A program made the translations under genes and the position numbers. A model generated the notes under the pieces. The model did no database searches. It was not told the DNA's origin and saw nothing but the letters and a program-made list of their open reading frames with translations. DNA of 64,000 nt from Zizania palustris (lineage: Eukaryota; Streptophyta; Magnoliopsida; Poales; Poaceae), in the NCBI GenBank assembly GCA_019279435.1, contig JAAALK010000082.1, positions 22,163,116 through 22,227,115 of the forward strand, given 5' to 3'. Numbering within the stretch: position 1 is the stretch's first letter; the number at the start of each line of letters is the position of its first letter. This document shows positions 10,805 through 23,532 of the stretch, in pieces.

Positions 10805-11221
10805 TTACAAATGGTGTTCCATGATTTCATCTAATGAAGCAACCTCAATGGGTACTTGTAAGGACTTTTTACCTGACACCTCAACTCGTGTAGAGATGGA
10901 AGGCCATATGCTCGCTAATGTTGATGTAGGTATATGTGCAGGCGCATGACAAACACTTGAAGAAGAGAAAGACTTGGTCAGTGCCGGTGTGCTCATTACA
11001 TGTGGTAGATAGGAGTTTCTTGCCTTGTATTGTCGTTCCTGCAATTCTTTCTCTGTAATGATAGCAAGATAGAATAAACAGCTAAGAGTATTAAATTCTT
11101 TACAATAAACAATATGTTGAATATCATGCCTCAATACATCATAGAAGCACCACATCGTGTCTTTTGAGTGCTCCACGACACCACAATGGGTCATGCTCTT
11201 GTTGATAGCAAAATTTGGCAC
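10805..11221 (-). pseudogene. Gypsy gag fragment
   Basis: A 138-codon minus-strand frame shows YDVLRHDIQHIVYCKEFNTL followed by LAIITEKELQERQYKARNSY and a Ser/Thr/Pro-rich linker. This is the end of the retrotransposon gag domain of plant Gypsy elements (pattern FYDGLRxDIQ...LFxLAxxAEKELQ). Its 5' side is cut at 11221 by the LTR that follows. Confidence 0.65.
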
Positions 11222-12210
11222 TAATGGTCAAAATTGTCAAAATTAGCAATTTGGCCAAAAATGTGCAGTCCCTGGCATATATAGGCCGTTCCAACTGACC
11301 ATAGTTGGCCGATCCGACCGGCCATGCTGCTACCCTAGTCCGACCGTCCATATCGGCCCAGTCTGACCGATAAGGTCCGAGTCCAGCACCAAAACGAGTA
11401 ATTTCAGGGTATTTTATCTCTAATTAATTTTAACGACTTGGACTCGTATCCTAATACATCTACGGTGGGAATCACATCCAAGGACAACAAGACCAACCCC
11501 TATATAAAGGGCTAAGGCCGATTCAAAGCGGGAGACTCTAATCCAATCTATTCTACCCACGTAGAATCGTTCTTTTTTCAATCTACTACCTTTTTGCCCT
11601 AGGTTTAGCAACAACTCGTCTATCTTTGCTGGTTTGTACAGTAAACCCGCCGTCCGTGCTGTCGTAATCACGATAACCCTTGTCGATTCACTTATGAATC
11701 ATTCGTCTCACCCCTATAACGGGTTTTTATCAGTTTACCCTGGTAATTCGGTCTCCATACCGAGTTGCCATTGTTTCTACATGTTTTTTAGGGGCCAAGA
11801 CATCCATCTTAATCACCAAGGAACCCCTACACTGAGCTGTCATCGACAAGGCAATCGCTGGCAACTCGGGGTTGTTTTTGCCCTAGCCTTCGGTCTGACC
11901 GCTGACATCTGCTGGTCTGACTATGCTGTGCCGCCGGTCTGAACATCGTAGCATGGTCGGTCTGACTGGCCCCCTTCTGTCCGGTCCGACCACCCCTCTT
12001 TCTTTTGGCCAATTGGATCGCCCCCTCACGGTGCGGTTTAATTTCCTAGCTCCTCCATCCTAATGCCCAAGTCATGGTCGAGGGTCGCCAAAATGTGGTA
12101 TCATTGCCGTTTGGTATTTGGAGGGCTACTCGATGCATCTATGCACTTTTGGATCGCCAGATCGACATTAATGTGGATTGGTGCTTTGTCGACCGATTTT
12201 AGCATCAACA
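11222..12210 (+). repeat. Gypsy LTR (element G0)
   Basis: A plus-strand TATA (ctatataaagg, about 11500) is followed by a leader. The end agcatcaaca at 12210 is followed within a few bases by TTTTGGCAACTCCGCTCGGG, which looks like a primer-binding site. Several gtccgacc/gtctgacc words are scattered through it. The left edge at about 11222 is inferred from where the minus-strand gag stops. Confidence 0.5.
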
Positions 12211-12214
12211 CACT

Positions 12215-12235
12215 TTTTGGCAACTCCGCTCGGGA
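12215..12235 (+). other. Candidate primer-binding site of G0
   Basis: TTTTGGCAACTCCGCTCGGG lies 4 nt after the LTR end. It resembles the TGGCGACTCCGCTGGGG type found after LTRs of plant Tat/Athila-like elements. Confidence 0.45.
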
Positions 12236-12264
12236 CACACACGCCAAGCCTAATAGCATCGGCG

Positions 12265-15200
12265 ATGGGTATGACTACCATGACTACATCGACACCCCCT
12301 ACACCGATGAACATGGTGGGGAGCATGGAAATCGATGATGACAACATCGTCCTCCTGTAACAGCCCCAAAATTAAAAGGGAATAAAATAAAGGAAAAATA
12401 ATATTAAATAAATTTCTGAATTTTGTTATTAAAGAAAATCCTAAAAGAGCCCTATTAAAGCCAAACAGAGACAAATATTCAAAATTTGGACTTGAAAATT
12501 TTATGGGATAAACTAGAGGCCAAGAAATATTTTTGAGAATTTTTACAAAAATTTTAGAAACAGTGCTTCAAGCCTTCATCAAATAATTAATTTTCTGGAA
12601 TTATTTTAATTGGAAAATAAATTTTAAATTCAATTGGGCCGCAACCCCGTTTTCCCCTCCGAAGGCCTTTCGGCCCAGCCCATTCCGGCCGCGCCCACCG
12701 ACAGGCGGGACCCACCTGTCGGCGCGCGCCCTCCCTCTCTCTCCCGCCACTCGCTGCCAGCCGGCCCACCCGTCAGCCTCCCGCTCTCGCCTTCCTCTCT
12801 CTGCCCCGGGACCCCACCTGTCGGCGCTTTTTGTTTTTGTTCGGTCTATGACAGGTGGAGCTCACCTGTCATATCCATCTTCCTCGATGGAAAGGGGGAT
12901 CCCCTTCCATGCCGGCGACCCCCCTTGCCCGATTCCGCCGCCTGCCGTCGGGATTCGCCCACCTGAGCACGGGATCGAGTTCCCCTCCCTCCGGCAGTCC
13001 CTTTCCATCCATTCCCACGCGTTTTTCCCCTCGGATGGCATGTAACCACGAGAATGGAAACCTCACCGGCGATATGGAAAGCCCCTTCGGTTTCCTTCGG
13101 ATTCCTTGCCTTTTCCTCGCCGGCGAGCCCCTATAAAGGACCCCCACCCACGCCGCACACCGCCACAACGCCAGAGCACAAGCCTTCGCCTACCCGCGCG
13201 CCGCCACCGTTATTCGGGTATTTTCCCCTGCTTCGGCTCTGGCAGCCCTTCGCCGGCGCCACAGGCCCCCACCACCCTTGCCGTCGCCTCCGCTGGGACC
13301 GCCGTCGCAACCTCTGCCTCGGCCGCACCCCCGGTGGACCGGATCGCCGTCAGATCGCCGCGTCGCCTTCAACCCGAGGCCTCTCCACCGCCACTGCTCG
13401 CTGCCGGTGCCACCCTCTCACCGCCGACCCCTATTTCGGGTATGATCGGACTCCCCATCCTATTCTCTATCCATTTTAGCAGTCGGATAGTGCTTAGGGC
13501 CCTCACCGTCGTCGCCACGCTCGCTCCCGTGCGCCACCGTCGCCGGAGAAGAAGGGTGCGTACCCCCTTCGCTGCGTGCCGTGCCGGACGAAGCCGTAGC
13601 CGCTTGATCTGCAGCGAACGGCCAGGATTAGATCCTGAGATCAAGCGTCCAGATGCGATTGACCGCGGTTGACCGGTATCGACGCATCCTGGCCGTCGAT
13701 CGCCACTTAAGCGCCCCGCCCAGCCACTGACTGATGGATCTGGATCCAATGGACCAGATCCGATCGGCTCACACGCATAGTGCGCGGGTCCATGGTGGAC
13801 TTGGCTCACCGTGGACCCCGCAGGTTTTCTGGTTTAAAAATAATTCAGAAAATAGTTTAAACTTTAAAAATTCATATCTTGCTCAAATTAACTCCAAATT
13901 TCACCATTTTAATTCTGGAAAATTTGTCTCTTTATCCTCTACACATTTATGCAATAAAAACAACATGTTTATTTGGCACATAATAATCTTATTCAATAAT
14001 AAAGAAAAATCCCCTTTAGGAATTGATTAATATTTCAATAAAATAATTCAGATAAACCCTTAAAAAATTATAAAATAATATCAGAAGATATAATGGCCCC
14101 ATTTCACTGTTGTTAATACAATAAAAATGGAATAACCATTTTGTCCATGACATTTTATTAAATTACATTTCTAAGTCCCCTTTTGGATTTAAATCATATT
14201 ACATTTAAATAATCCAGAAAAATCCTTAAAAATATATATATTAATTTCTGGGGACACAATAACTCCCTTACACTGTTTATAAGCCAATAAAAATATAATG
14301 ATTCATTTTGCCCATTTCATTTTATTAAATAACATTTTCAAGGCCCTTTAAAATAAATGATTAACTCATATGATAAAAATGCAACCCTTTACAAAATATC
14401 ATGAATACTTATTCAATAAATTCAGAGGACTTAAATAAATTTATTCCATTGTTTTAATGCAACAAAAACAACATGTTCACTTTGCCCACTTTAATCTATT
14501 AATTAATATTGCAAAAGCCCTTGTAGGATAATTGAGTAATTCATATAATAGAAGTTAAACACTTTATGAAAATGTCATGACAACTTATATAATAACTTTA
14601 GAAAACCTAACAACTTGAGTTTACTATTTTTAATACAATAAAAATAGAATATTCATTTTTACCCACTTTGTTCCATTAAATCATATTACACAAAGCCCTT
14701 TTTAATAGTAAAGATCCATACTTTATAACAAACTTCAAAAGACTTAATATTTTAAAGTCACTATCTTTGATACCATAAAAACATCAAGGTTAATACCTTT
14801 TTAGTTCATCTCTAACAAGAGGAAATAAAAACCCCTAGGAAAAATAAATTACATCAAGTCATAAATTCAGAAATCTCATTAGGAATCAACCTTAAATATT
14901 TAAGTAACAATTCCCTAGAATTTAAGACTCTATCTCCCTTACTTAAATCCAACAACAACTTGTATGCTTGTATGCTTGATTTTGGATTGTTTATTGAATG
15001 TTGTGTTTACTTTTCCGTATCGAGAAGACTACGACGTCGTCGAAGATCCGGAGTTCTATCCCGAGGTTCCTCCTTCACCCTTTGCTGAGCAAGGCAAGTC
15101 ATCGACCACCTCTGTGGAAACAGTTGATCATATTGAGCCCATGTTTTATAAATTATCGCTATAACTCATAGGTTAATATTGCATTAGTCAAATATCAAGC

Positions 15201-16569
15201 CCTACACTTATATTTATTAGATCCCCGTCCTTGTGTGCAAACCCAAGCCATGCTTATTGAGCCTTAACTCCTTGTCACTCTACAAATATTATATTAGCTA
15301 GTGCCCAATGTACCGGCACAACCGCTATAGGAAATAAAAGAATGAGTCGTAGATAGCTGGATTCTGATATATGAAATTCCCCGTTATTCTCGTCTCTGGA
15401 TTCTGTTTGAGTTGGCTAAGTTATAAGTATGGTGGGTTCCGGGTGCAAGCTCGGAAACTGGTTGGTCGCACCCGGGGCACTATAAGGACCGGTCTGCGGG
15501 ATCTGTTGCAAAGCACTTCCGTACCAACCACAAGTCTAATGGGTAAGTCCTAACCGGAAGTATGGAACACCCCGACTCTCTGCACCATAGTGGAGGGGGC
15601 AAGGGGCAAGCCCTCAGGGCGCCTTGTACCAAAGAAGGCTCAAGGGGGGTATGGTGAGGCATCGACGCGTCGGGGCACCATATGAAACCTATAAGAGGGT
15701 GTTGTTGAGTCGGGGAGGACTATATGAAAGGTTTTGGCACGAGTTCCCATGAAATGGGTCATCTCGTTACACTTTGGTGTAAGTGATGAGTGCGTGCCTT
15801 GTGGGTACAGTGGTACATCTCTGATCAGAGTAAAATCAATCTTTTCGAAAAGCCGAGCCCACGGTCAAGGGCGGGTTGTGTGACTACTCGCAGTTAGTTT
15901 ACAATTGGTTGACTGTTTGAGTTATTCATGGCATGTAAGGACTGTTGTGCGAGGAGGTGAAACGTACTCCTCGAGTTAGAAGATGAGGATGCATTCACAT
16001 GTTTACTTTCACGTACTAATAAATTGCTCACATTTAATGCTTTACAAATATGTTGCTTCCGCAAAACTAGCCACTATCTCCCTTGTTATTATCTTGCATT
16101 ATATTTGCATTCGGTGGCTTGCTGAGTACATCTGTACTCACCCCGTTGACTTACACCATCAGAGCCCGTCTACTACGAGGAGGATGAAGGTCTGGAGTAG
16201 CGACCCAGTCAAGGCGAGACTGGAAGGAGGCGTTCATCTAGGACCCTTGCTTTTATTAGTTTCTCTTCACTTTCATTCACTTTTGTATTAATGCGGTCTA
16301 CGAACCGTGAATGATTGCTCGTCTTGTACGTGGTCGTGTGATGAACGTCTTGTTTTATTGATTTTCTATGGAATTTCAATAAAGTCCTGATTTATTAAAT
16401 CGGGGCGCGACACCTCCCCACCCTAGAAGATATCCCCGAAGAAGATAGGCCCAAGATCGAGACCAAGACGAGGGAGCTACACGCCCTCATGCTTGGGAGC
16501 TACACAAAGACCCACGTGGGCTTCGTCAAGCACAACCCGACCTCCCCAGCATCTCCATGGACAAGGTAA
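12265..16569 (+). pseudogene. Old Gypsy gag start (G0), split by solo LTR S1
   Basis: The frame starts at ATG 12265 and runs to 12355, ending EIDDDNIVL. Removing the 4,057-bp LTR and one 5-bp target copy lets it continue from 16418 as PTLEDIPEEDRPKIE and LHALMLGSYTKTHVGF, to a stop at 16567-16569. The acidic, proline-rich start behind an LTR and primer-binding site suggests the gag of a Tat-like element. Only this 5' end remains. Confidence 0.55.
12356..16412 (+). mobile_element. Solo LTR S1, 4,057 bp
   Basis: It starts TGTAACAGCCCC and ends GGGGCGCGACA. The flanks are identical 5-bp direct repeats CCTCC (12351-12355 and 16413-16417). It begins AT-rich, has a GC-rich block (12.63-13.7 kb, several cccacctgtc words), then a long AT-rich tract. 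The end has aataaagtcctgatttatt. No internal coding region or second LTR is present, so it is a solo LTR left by LTR-LTR recombination. The termini and length resemble the long LTRs of chromovirus (Tekay/Del, RIRE3/RIRE8-like) elements. Frames in the GC-rich block (12.6-13.7 kb) show no domain and are chance. Confidence 0.85.
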
Positions 16570-17403
16570 CATCTCCTCACCATCTATCTGAAGGATATGC
16601 CCAAGAAAATTCAATGGATCGGAAGTTCTGATAGGTAGTATCGGAAGTTCCGGTTAATTTCTGGTCACGATACAGAGAGTAATTGTTGCTTTGGAAGTTC
16701 TGATATGATATCGGAAGTTCCGACTAGCCAGAAGTTCCAATTTTGAATCGGAGAAATTTTGTACTGATCAGAAGTTCTGATATGGTATCAGAAGTTCCGA
16801 GGTGGGCGATAACATATTGGATATGTTGCGTGTCGTACTGTCTCACGAGACCCGAAATACCCTGTTGGAAGTTTTGATGTAGGATTAGAAGTTCCGACAT
16901 GGGCAAACATATTGGATCTATTATGGCTTCGGGATAAGAACGACCCAGGGGCCCTCAGTCCTATATAAGGACAAGAGGAGGATGTCTTGGGGATAGGAAT
17001 AAGTCTAGATTAGACCTAGCCACCCAAGCGTTCTCTCCTCCCCTTCTTGATATCAAACGTTGAGGTCAAGGATCCCTATCTCTCACGTGCGGTGCTAGCA
17101 TGCTGCCATGGGAGGTACTCCATCCCTATACGTGTGGACTCTATGGAGGCGTTGCTCCAATAGCGATGCTCGTGAACATCTACATGCGAACAACTACGTC
17201 GTCTTCATCGATAGGATCGGTGAAGGACGACAAGGACGAATCAAGGAGACGATAGACACGCTGCTCGAACATCTTCTTCCGCTGCACCTAGTGTGTCAAG
17301 TGCTAGAAGGTACCGATCTAGGATCTCACACGCGCATGAGCCTAGGGCCATAGGGAGGAAATTTTGAATTTGCTGGCTAGTGTAGCTCCCCTATTCCCCA
17401 ACA
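16570..17403 (+). repeat. LTR of old Gypsy element G1
   Basis: It carries repeated GGAAGTTCCGA/GGAAGTTCTGA words between 16620 and 16900, a TATA box (ctatataagg, about 16961), a leader-like stretch and an end ccccaaca at 17403. The left edge is not fixed. The small frame at 17108-17353 shows no domain. Confidence 0.45.
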
Positions 17404-18261
17404 CTATCTACCCTAGACATCGAGTAAAAAATAGCTACAACTGTAGATCAAGCGGTTAGCGCTACATTTCAAACCGTCTGCGATTAGAGGTCGACTCTAT
17501 GATGGAGGGGATGTTTAAGAGATATGGCTTTTATGAGGCCGCTCCTCCTACCCTAATTTCTAGTATACACCATGTTCACCATCTACATAGTAGGATGGAT
17601 GGGAGTACCGGAAAAGTTATCACATCTTCGACCTCGGCATCCACAGCTGAAACCCCTCCATCCACCATCGGTCAGATCGGCCTCCAGGTTGGTCCAATCG
17701 GCGCTTTTTAGCCCGCAACACTAGGCTTCAACTCTAGAACCACAACACCGCTGATAACGGTCGATCTGACCGATTCTGGGCTGGTCCGACCGGCGCGTGC
17801 CCACCAGTAGCCATTGGCCACTAGGCCAGTGGGACCAAGTCACCGCACCACATCAGTCCGACCGGCTACCTAGCTAGTCCAACCGACTACTATACGTTTG
17901 GTCGGACTGGCCAGATGGCTGATCAGACCGCCCCTTTGGTTTTCGTGCTTCCCCCACCGGCACCGATGCTTCCCTTGCCCACACCAATTGCGCCCCTCAA
18001 TGCTGCATATCCTCATAGGCCTGGACACGCAACCTACCATGAGCCGGTCCGAGGAGAGGTTAACCGAGTAGACTTAATGGCCGACATACCGAGATACCAC
18101 GTGTCGCACTCCCACATGCGAGGCGTCCCCAAGATAGAGGCGTAGAAGATATAAATGAACACATCCACGTGCTATTCAGGGAGTGTATAGGCTACGCGCC
18201 CCGGGATCGGACTAGGGTTTACCACAAGCCGTACCTGGATTATTTTGACACCATCCCATAT
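17404..18261 (+). pseudogene. G1 leader and start of gag
   Basis: After the LTR comes a leader with many gtccgacc/ctgaccg words, then diverged coding debris. The last codons before 18261 (KPYLDYFDTIPY) continue in sense on the far side of Gypsy-A1 at 40828. This shows that A1 landed in the gag of G1. Stops are common. Confidence 0.55.
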
Positions 18262-18754
18262 TATTGGCGTAAAATATTACGGTAACAGGTTCTCGACGAT
18301 TAAGAACTAACAAACGAATAGTTTGTGAAGCGGACTATTTCAAGCCTCTAAATTGGATAATAGCTCGAAGTAGTTCGATGTTGTGTATTGAATAGCTAAG
18401 TATTCGATGATCATTACAGGGTAAGAATGGGGGTATTTATAGTTAAAAATCTTAAGGAAAAGACCGTTTTACCCCTCAATTACAACCGACATAATGGAAA
18501 CTATTCGGTACCCCTAATAGGGTTAAAATGGTAAAAGACTAATCTAATTAAAAAGAAGATAAGTCTTCCATCCTCGCTGGCAGATAAGCTCTCTGAAGAT
18601 TTAACCTTCGAAGTCATACTCTGAACAGAAGCCTGCATGGATCTCCGAGCTTGATCATACGTGAGGCCGGAGTTAATACTTGAACTTCATTCTAGTAAAT
18701 TGTCTTTGTCTTATAACTGTAGAGACCCTGGGGATGAAGTATTTTCCCCCAACA
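18262..18754 (-). repeat. Gypsy-A1 3' LTR (left)
   Basis: 493 bp, bounded by TATTGGCG (TG changed to TA) and CCCCCAACA. Minus-strand TATA (CTATAAATACCCCC, about 18430-18443). Its left 26 bp form a hairpin shared by all LTRs of this family. Confidence 0.92.
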
Positions 18755-19083
18755 GTAGCCCCTCGAATACGCTTCTCCGAATGATCTATAAAGTTAGGAG
18801 AGAAGTATACGCAAGAAACATAATCATGCGCAGGGTTTAATAAAATATACCAACCTTGGAAGCATTTAGAAATTTAGAAACTTCGAATCGACTTCCAAGC
18901 GGAGGTTTCAGCAATCAACTCCGAAGGCAATTTTTGCAAAGCTAAAAAGACCGTTAGACTCACAAAAATAGTCGTTACTCTTTTCCTTCAGAAGGAGTTA
19001 CAACGTCGCTTCGTTTTTGGAAATGTTAACGGTACAGAAGACAGAATGACATGTATGAACGGTAAGAATTTGAGAGTACAGGA

Positions 19084-19091
19084 TATAAATA
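19084..19091 (+). promoter_or_regulatory. TATA box of the A1 antisense gene
   Basis: TATAAATA on the plus strand, about 100 bp before the ATG at 19190. The same spacing occurs in A2 (43933) and A3 (58309). Confidence 0.6.
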
Positions 19092-19189
19092 GGGGGGTAT
19101 AGGAGCATTCGAGACACCTTACTCACTTCTCTTGCGTTATTCCCCTTCTGATTTCTCGAGCTCCAGCTTCAAACTTTCCACTCCGTTCA

Positions 19190-22100
19190 ATGGCGAAGAC
19201 TAGACACAAAGCGCCCGTAGCAGCTTCAACCTTGGCTAGGTAGCAAGCCATGGCAGTGGCAGCAGCGGCGGTGCCTGCGGGGAATCCCTAATAGGCTGGC
19301 CCCCACGACCTCCTCCCAGCATCTTCCAAGTACTCGAATCAGTCTTAGAGCTTGGGGCCATCGACATGCAAGAAGAAGACCATCGCAGCAGCGATTGCGG
19401 GGAAAGTTAGTCCGGTAAACTTCTTGTCTGAGGTGTTGGAACTTTTCCACATCACCCTTCCTCAACTGTCCCTGAATGCCATAGCGTGTCTCGCAATATT
19501 CGAATGGGCAATGCGAGCCGAAGGTTGCGAATGAAGGGCAGAAATCTTCGCAGCACTCCACAAGGCTTCCTGCTAGCCAAAGACTTACCAAGGCTCTGGA
19601 GGAGAAAAATGGTAATTGCGTTTGGCAGTATCAACTTCCGGCTCCAGGATGAGTTCCAGACTCAGTTTTCGGTGAAGGACATCAACGCTAGATGATACAT
19701 GGACTGGATTCTTCGCTGGTTCTACGCCGAAGTGGGAGTAGACAACACCTTGGCCGGGCCTCTAAAAGACATATATTTCCGGAGGAAAGCCAAAGTTCAT
19801 ACGGACCCGGGCCAGCTCGAAGCTCGCCTCAATCTGCTACACACAATAAGTCGCCGCATGAGCATGCGAGACTTAGCGGAGGAGTTCATCGGGCTCCAGA
19901 TTCTGCCTCTGATGGCCAACTGGCCTATTAATTTTGAAGAGAACCCGGAGGGTGGACTTCGAGAGATCTCTTCGAACTCTGTAGGTAACTTCAGAAACTG
20001 CAAAATGTTTTATATGCAATAATTTCATAAAAAATGATATCACTGAAATAAATCTTATCTTTCAGCTCCACGCGCTACCCTGACTTCGGAGCAAGTTGTA
20101 AGGGCTTCGGAGAAGATCCTTGGAGCTCCTACTCTCGCTAAGAAGGAATGGAGAGTGAAACTGGTGGGCTGTTGGGAGCGATTCAACCGAGTATGGAGTG
20201 TACTCAGGGTTGACGCTCCTTCCCTTCTGAACTAGAGCACATCCAAGACTGGTCCTAAGAAGAGGAAAGCTGAAGCTGGGACTTCAGCGCCAGCTAAAAA
20301 ACCCGTGAAGAAGTTGGCCCGAAAGCCAAAGTTTGTGGTCCCTTCCAAGTCCTCTACTTCGTGTTCGGAGTCATCTAAAGATGAAGGATATACAGAAATA
20401 CAGAAGGAGTTTGAAGCCCTTATTACCGAGGATGAAGGGGTGCATGCGAAGGTCGAAGCTCCCGCCGAGGGCGATGCAGCGGCTGTGCCTGCTGCAAAAG
20501 ACAACCTCGAGTAAGCAGAGACTTCGAATGCCCCGCCTAGCAAAGAGGCCCCTGCTGCTGAAGAAGGCAGAGTCGGGGCAACAAATGATCAAGCCTTGGT
20601 TCCGGACGAAGTGATAACTGCTGTTCTTGGAGAGATTTCAACAGCTAATCCTTCGGTCCCCAACTCCGAATCTAAGGAAGACTTCGAAGAGGCATTCAAG
20701 CCTCCGAGCAATCCCATACTCATCCGGCGACAGAATATCGAAGGTAAGCCTCAATAGAGTACTTTTCCTTTCTTTTCGTGTTCTGCAAAGTTTATGCAAT
20801 ATATAATACCTTTGATTTTACAGGATCAACCCCAATGGAGATGACCCCTGCCGCGAAGACCGCGCCTGAAACTTCGACATCTCCGAAGTCAATTCTGGAG
20901 GAGACCATGAGAATGGGGCCTGGAAAAGGTAAAGGAAAAGGGGATCCTTTGTCTGCTCTGACTTCCGGATTAACCCCGTCAGAGTCTATCGACGAAGGCC
21001 AGTCTACGGAAGGGGGCCAATCCATAGAGGTCTCTAGGGACGTGGCACTACGCTCTGGCCCTTCTCCAAATGAAGATGATCAAAGAGCCTTGTCAAGGCT
21101 CCCCTCCTAGCTCCTTTTCTGGAGCGAAGGACTGGGCTTCGGACCTTGCTAGAGCCTTTGGCTCGAGCTAATCGCGAAGTTGGGGAGACCGACTTGGTAG
21201 CTATTCTTGGGGAAGCTGAAGGGTTGGAGTTAGATGCAACCTTGGAGCGGGCAACCTACCAGGTATGAAGTATCTGCAATAACAGAGTTAGTTTAAACAT
21301 GTAAATAGCTTACTTACATTGTTCTTTTCTTCCTTCACAGCAAATAGTCTTAGCCCGAGCTGCGGCTATATCAAACGAGCGAGAGTGTAATCATCTCAAG
21401 GCGAAGATAACGGCTCTCCAAGGGAGTCTTGTCAGCTCCGAGATTCAGACCTCCAGCTTGGATGAAATGGTAGCCGTAGAAAGGAAAGCCAGACTTGGTT
21501 TGGAGGCTGCCAATCAGAAGCTCGAAGCTGAATAGATCGTGCTTTGGGCCGAAGTGGAAAATCTGTGAATGGAGCAGGCGACCGCAGGGGATGAGGTGGT
21601 GAAGCTCTGAGAGGAGCAAGCGAAGTTGATGGCGGAGGCCAATAATTTACTCAGACAGAAGAACTCCTTGGTTACGGAGGCAGCCAGACTATCTTCTTTG
21701 ATAGATGAGCTGTCCTCATCAAAGGATATTTTGTCCGAAGACAAGGTGAAGTGTGAGAAGGTAGCCTTAGAGACCATGGACAACCTTCGGGGTGTCTTGG
21801 AGTACTTTGACACCTCTTGGACTTTACCTTCATCTGGCAACGTCCCTCTACTGCGAAGACTGAAGATGATCCAAGCAGCAGCGAAGACTATGAAGATGGC
21901 GGTTATTCAGTATGGAGAAATCTCCAGCCATGTAGCTGCTCTCGGAGTGCTTCGCTACTACGAGGATTCAGGGCTATCAGTAGCACCAGACTCAGAGGCG
22001 ACTCTAATTATCTTCGACGATGACCGGCTCTTAGCCCCTTCCGCTGATGTGGCTATAGCTTGGGAAGCCTTCCAATCATCTTGGACAGTCGAAGGTCGAT

Positions 22101-22774
22101 CAGCGATCAAAGCCTGGATTGATGAAGGACTTCACCAAAAGCAAGCGCAGTCGCAAGCTTCGAGCAGTCAGCCCCCACCGGACCCGAAGGTCTAGTTCTC
22201 CTTAGGGCCCCGAATATGTAAAAATTTATGCTTTTATCCTTTATGAATGAAAAGACTTATTTGGAAATGTTTTTAGGCTTTCTAACCTTTTTTGGATGAT
22301 CTCGAAGTGCTAGAGGTTAACAAAGAGCTTCACCTGCTATGGGCTACCTTCGAAGCTCTAAGACCTCACAAATGCCCTCGATTTTCAATTCCTCGAGAAA
22401 GCTCCGGTGTAATTATGCCCGAAATATGTAAAGATATATTATCTTATGTTAAAGAAGAGGAAAAAGAAGTTAACTTAAAACCTTCATCTTCTGAAGACAT
22501 TGAATGGTCCGAAGAAGAAAATACTGTTGAAGAACAAGTAAAGAAGAGTTTTGAACAACTTCGAAGCTGGGAAAGAAGCCCTGAGCGACTTCGAACCTGG
22601 GCTGAACTTCAGCTGGAAGAGAAGAATTTTCGAGTTTCTAAAGGAGGGAAAAGGGTTAAACGTAAATTTATTAAAACTCCTGGCTCCGGAACGAGTCGTT
22701 CTAGTTTTAGCGGTAGCTCTAGGAATCGAAGATGTCTTCGTTTTCTTCTCGGTATAGATACAAACTTTTCATGA
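19190..22774 (+). pseudogene. A1 antisense gene (gypsy-type transposon domain), decayed
   Basis: This is the A1 copy of the five-exon plus-strand gene. Exons are about 19190-19983, 20066-20743, 20824-21262, 21341-22189 and 22277-22774, with GT-AG borders. It shows FLSEVLELFHITLPQL in place of the full domain, because the preceding conserved block (the region of GLGLP) has been deleted. There are many stops, the first 17 codons from the ATG. The coiled-coil exon 4 and the last exon (IPRESSGVIMPEICKDILSY, ERSPERLRTWAELQ, FLLGIDTNFS) are still readable. Exon lengths 849 and 498 differ from the A2 and A3 copies by multiples of three. See the A2 copy for the intact layout. Confidence 0.75.
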
Positions 22775-23119
22775 TGTAATGTAATATGTTTGAATGATAA
22801 AGATTAAAGTTTCAAAATTGTCTCCCTACTTCCCAGTGCCTCTTTGGGTGTGAGAAACTTCGAAATTTGGTCGAAAGTGGTTACGCACAACGAAAATAAC
22901 ATTAGTTAGGAGTACAATTTTGGAGGCTCAGAGCCCCTTATCAAATTAGAGATTGACTAAGATCTCAAAAATGTCTTCGACTATACTTACTCAGAGTCTG
23001 AAAACTGGTAACTTAGAACCTTTTTGTTTGAATGTAGTCACTTCGGACTCTTTTTGGATACCTTAGCATCTGATAAAATTGGTCGCTTTGGACTCTTTTT
23101 ACAGACATTTTAAGGTATT

Positions 23120-23370
23120 AGCTCGAAGTCTATTTTGTTTGGCCTCCTTCGGCTCTTTTTGCGAATGCTATCAAACCAGTGGGTTGGAATTCGCATAGTG
23201 GTCTCCTTGGAATCTTTTTACGGATGCTTTCAAGCCGGAGCCTGGAATCCGCATCATTTGGTCTCCTTGGACTCTTTCTACGGATGTTTTCAAGACAGTG
23301 GCTTGGAATCCATTTTTTGTGACTTTCCCACCTCGTCGGAAGCTTCGAACCAGTGGTTCGATGTCCGTAA
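23120..23370. repeat. Degenerate about 60-bp tandem repeats in A1 spacer
   Basis: Three or four diverged units contain tttttacggatg...caagc..gtggcttggaatccgcat. They sit between the converging antisense gene and pol, at the same place as the 61-bp arrays of A2 and A3. Confidence 0.65.
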
Positions 23371-23532
23371 AATTGGTTTAAATTAATGACACTGCCCTCA
23401 TAGCCAACTTCGTTCCTCAAGTGCGTCCACTAGAAGTATGAAGTGTTTGAGAGGTTGGCATTATCTGAACCATGAGCTTTATTTATTCAGAAGGTGTTTA
23501 CAAATGATTACAAGAAGCCCCTATGCAAAATA

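Noticed and set aside
12587..13672. Several long frames on both strands in the GC-rich block
   Set aside because: They lie inside the solo LTR, overlap one another on both strands, are low-complexity Pro/Arg/Ala-rich and show no domain. High GC removes stop codons by chance.
17108..18145. Small plus-strand frames in the G1 leader
   Set aside because: Short and interrupted, with no recognisable domain, and lying in the LTR and untranslated leader of an old retrotransposon.
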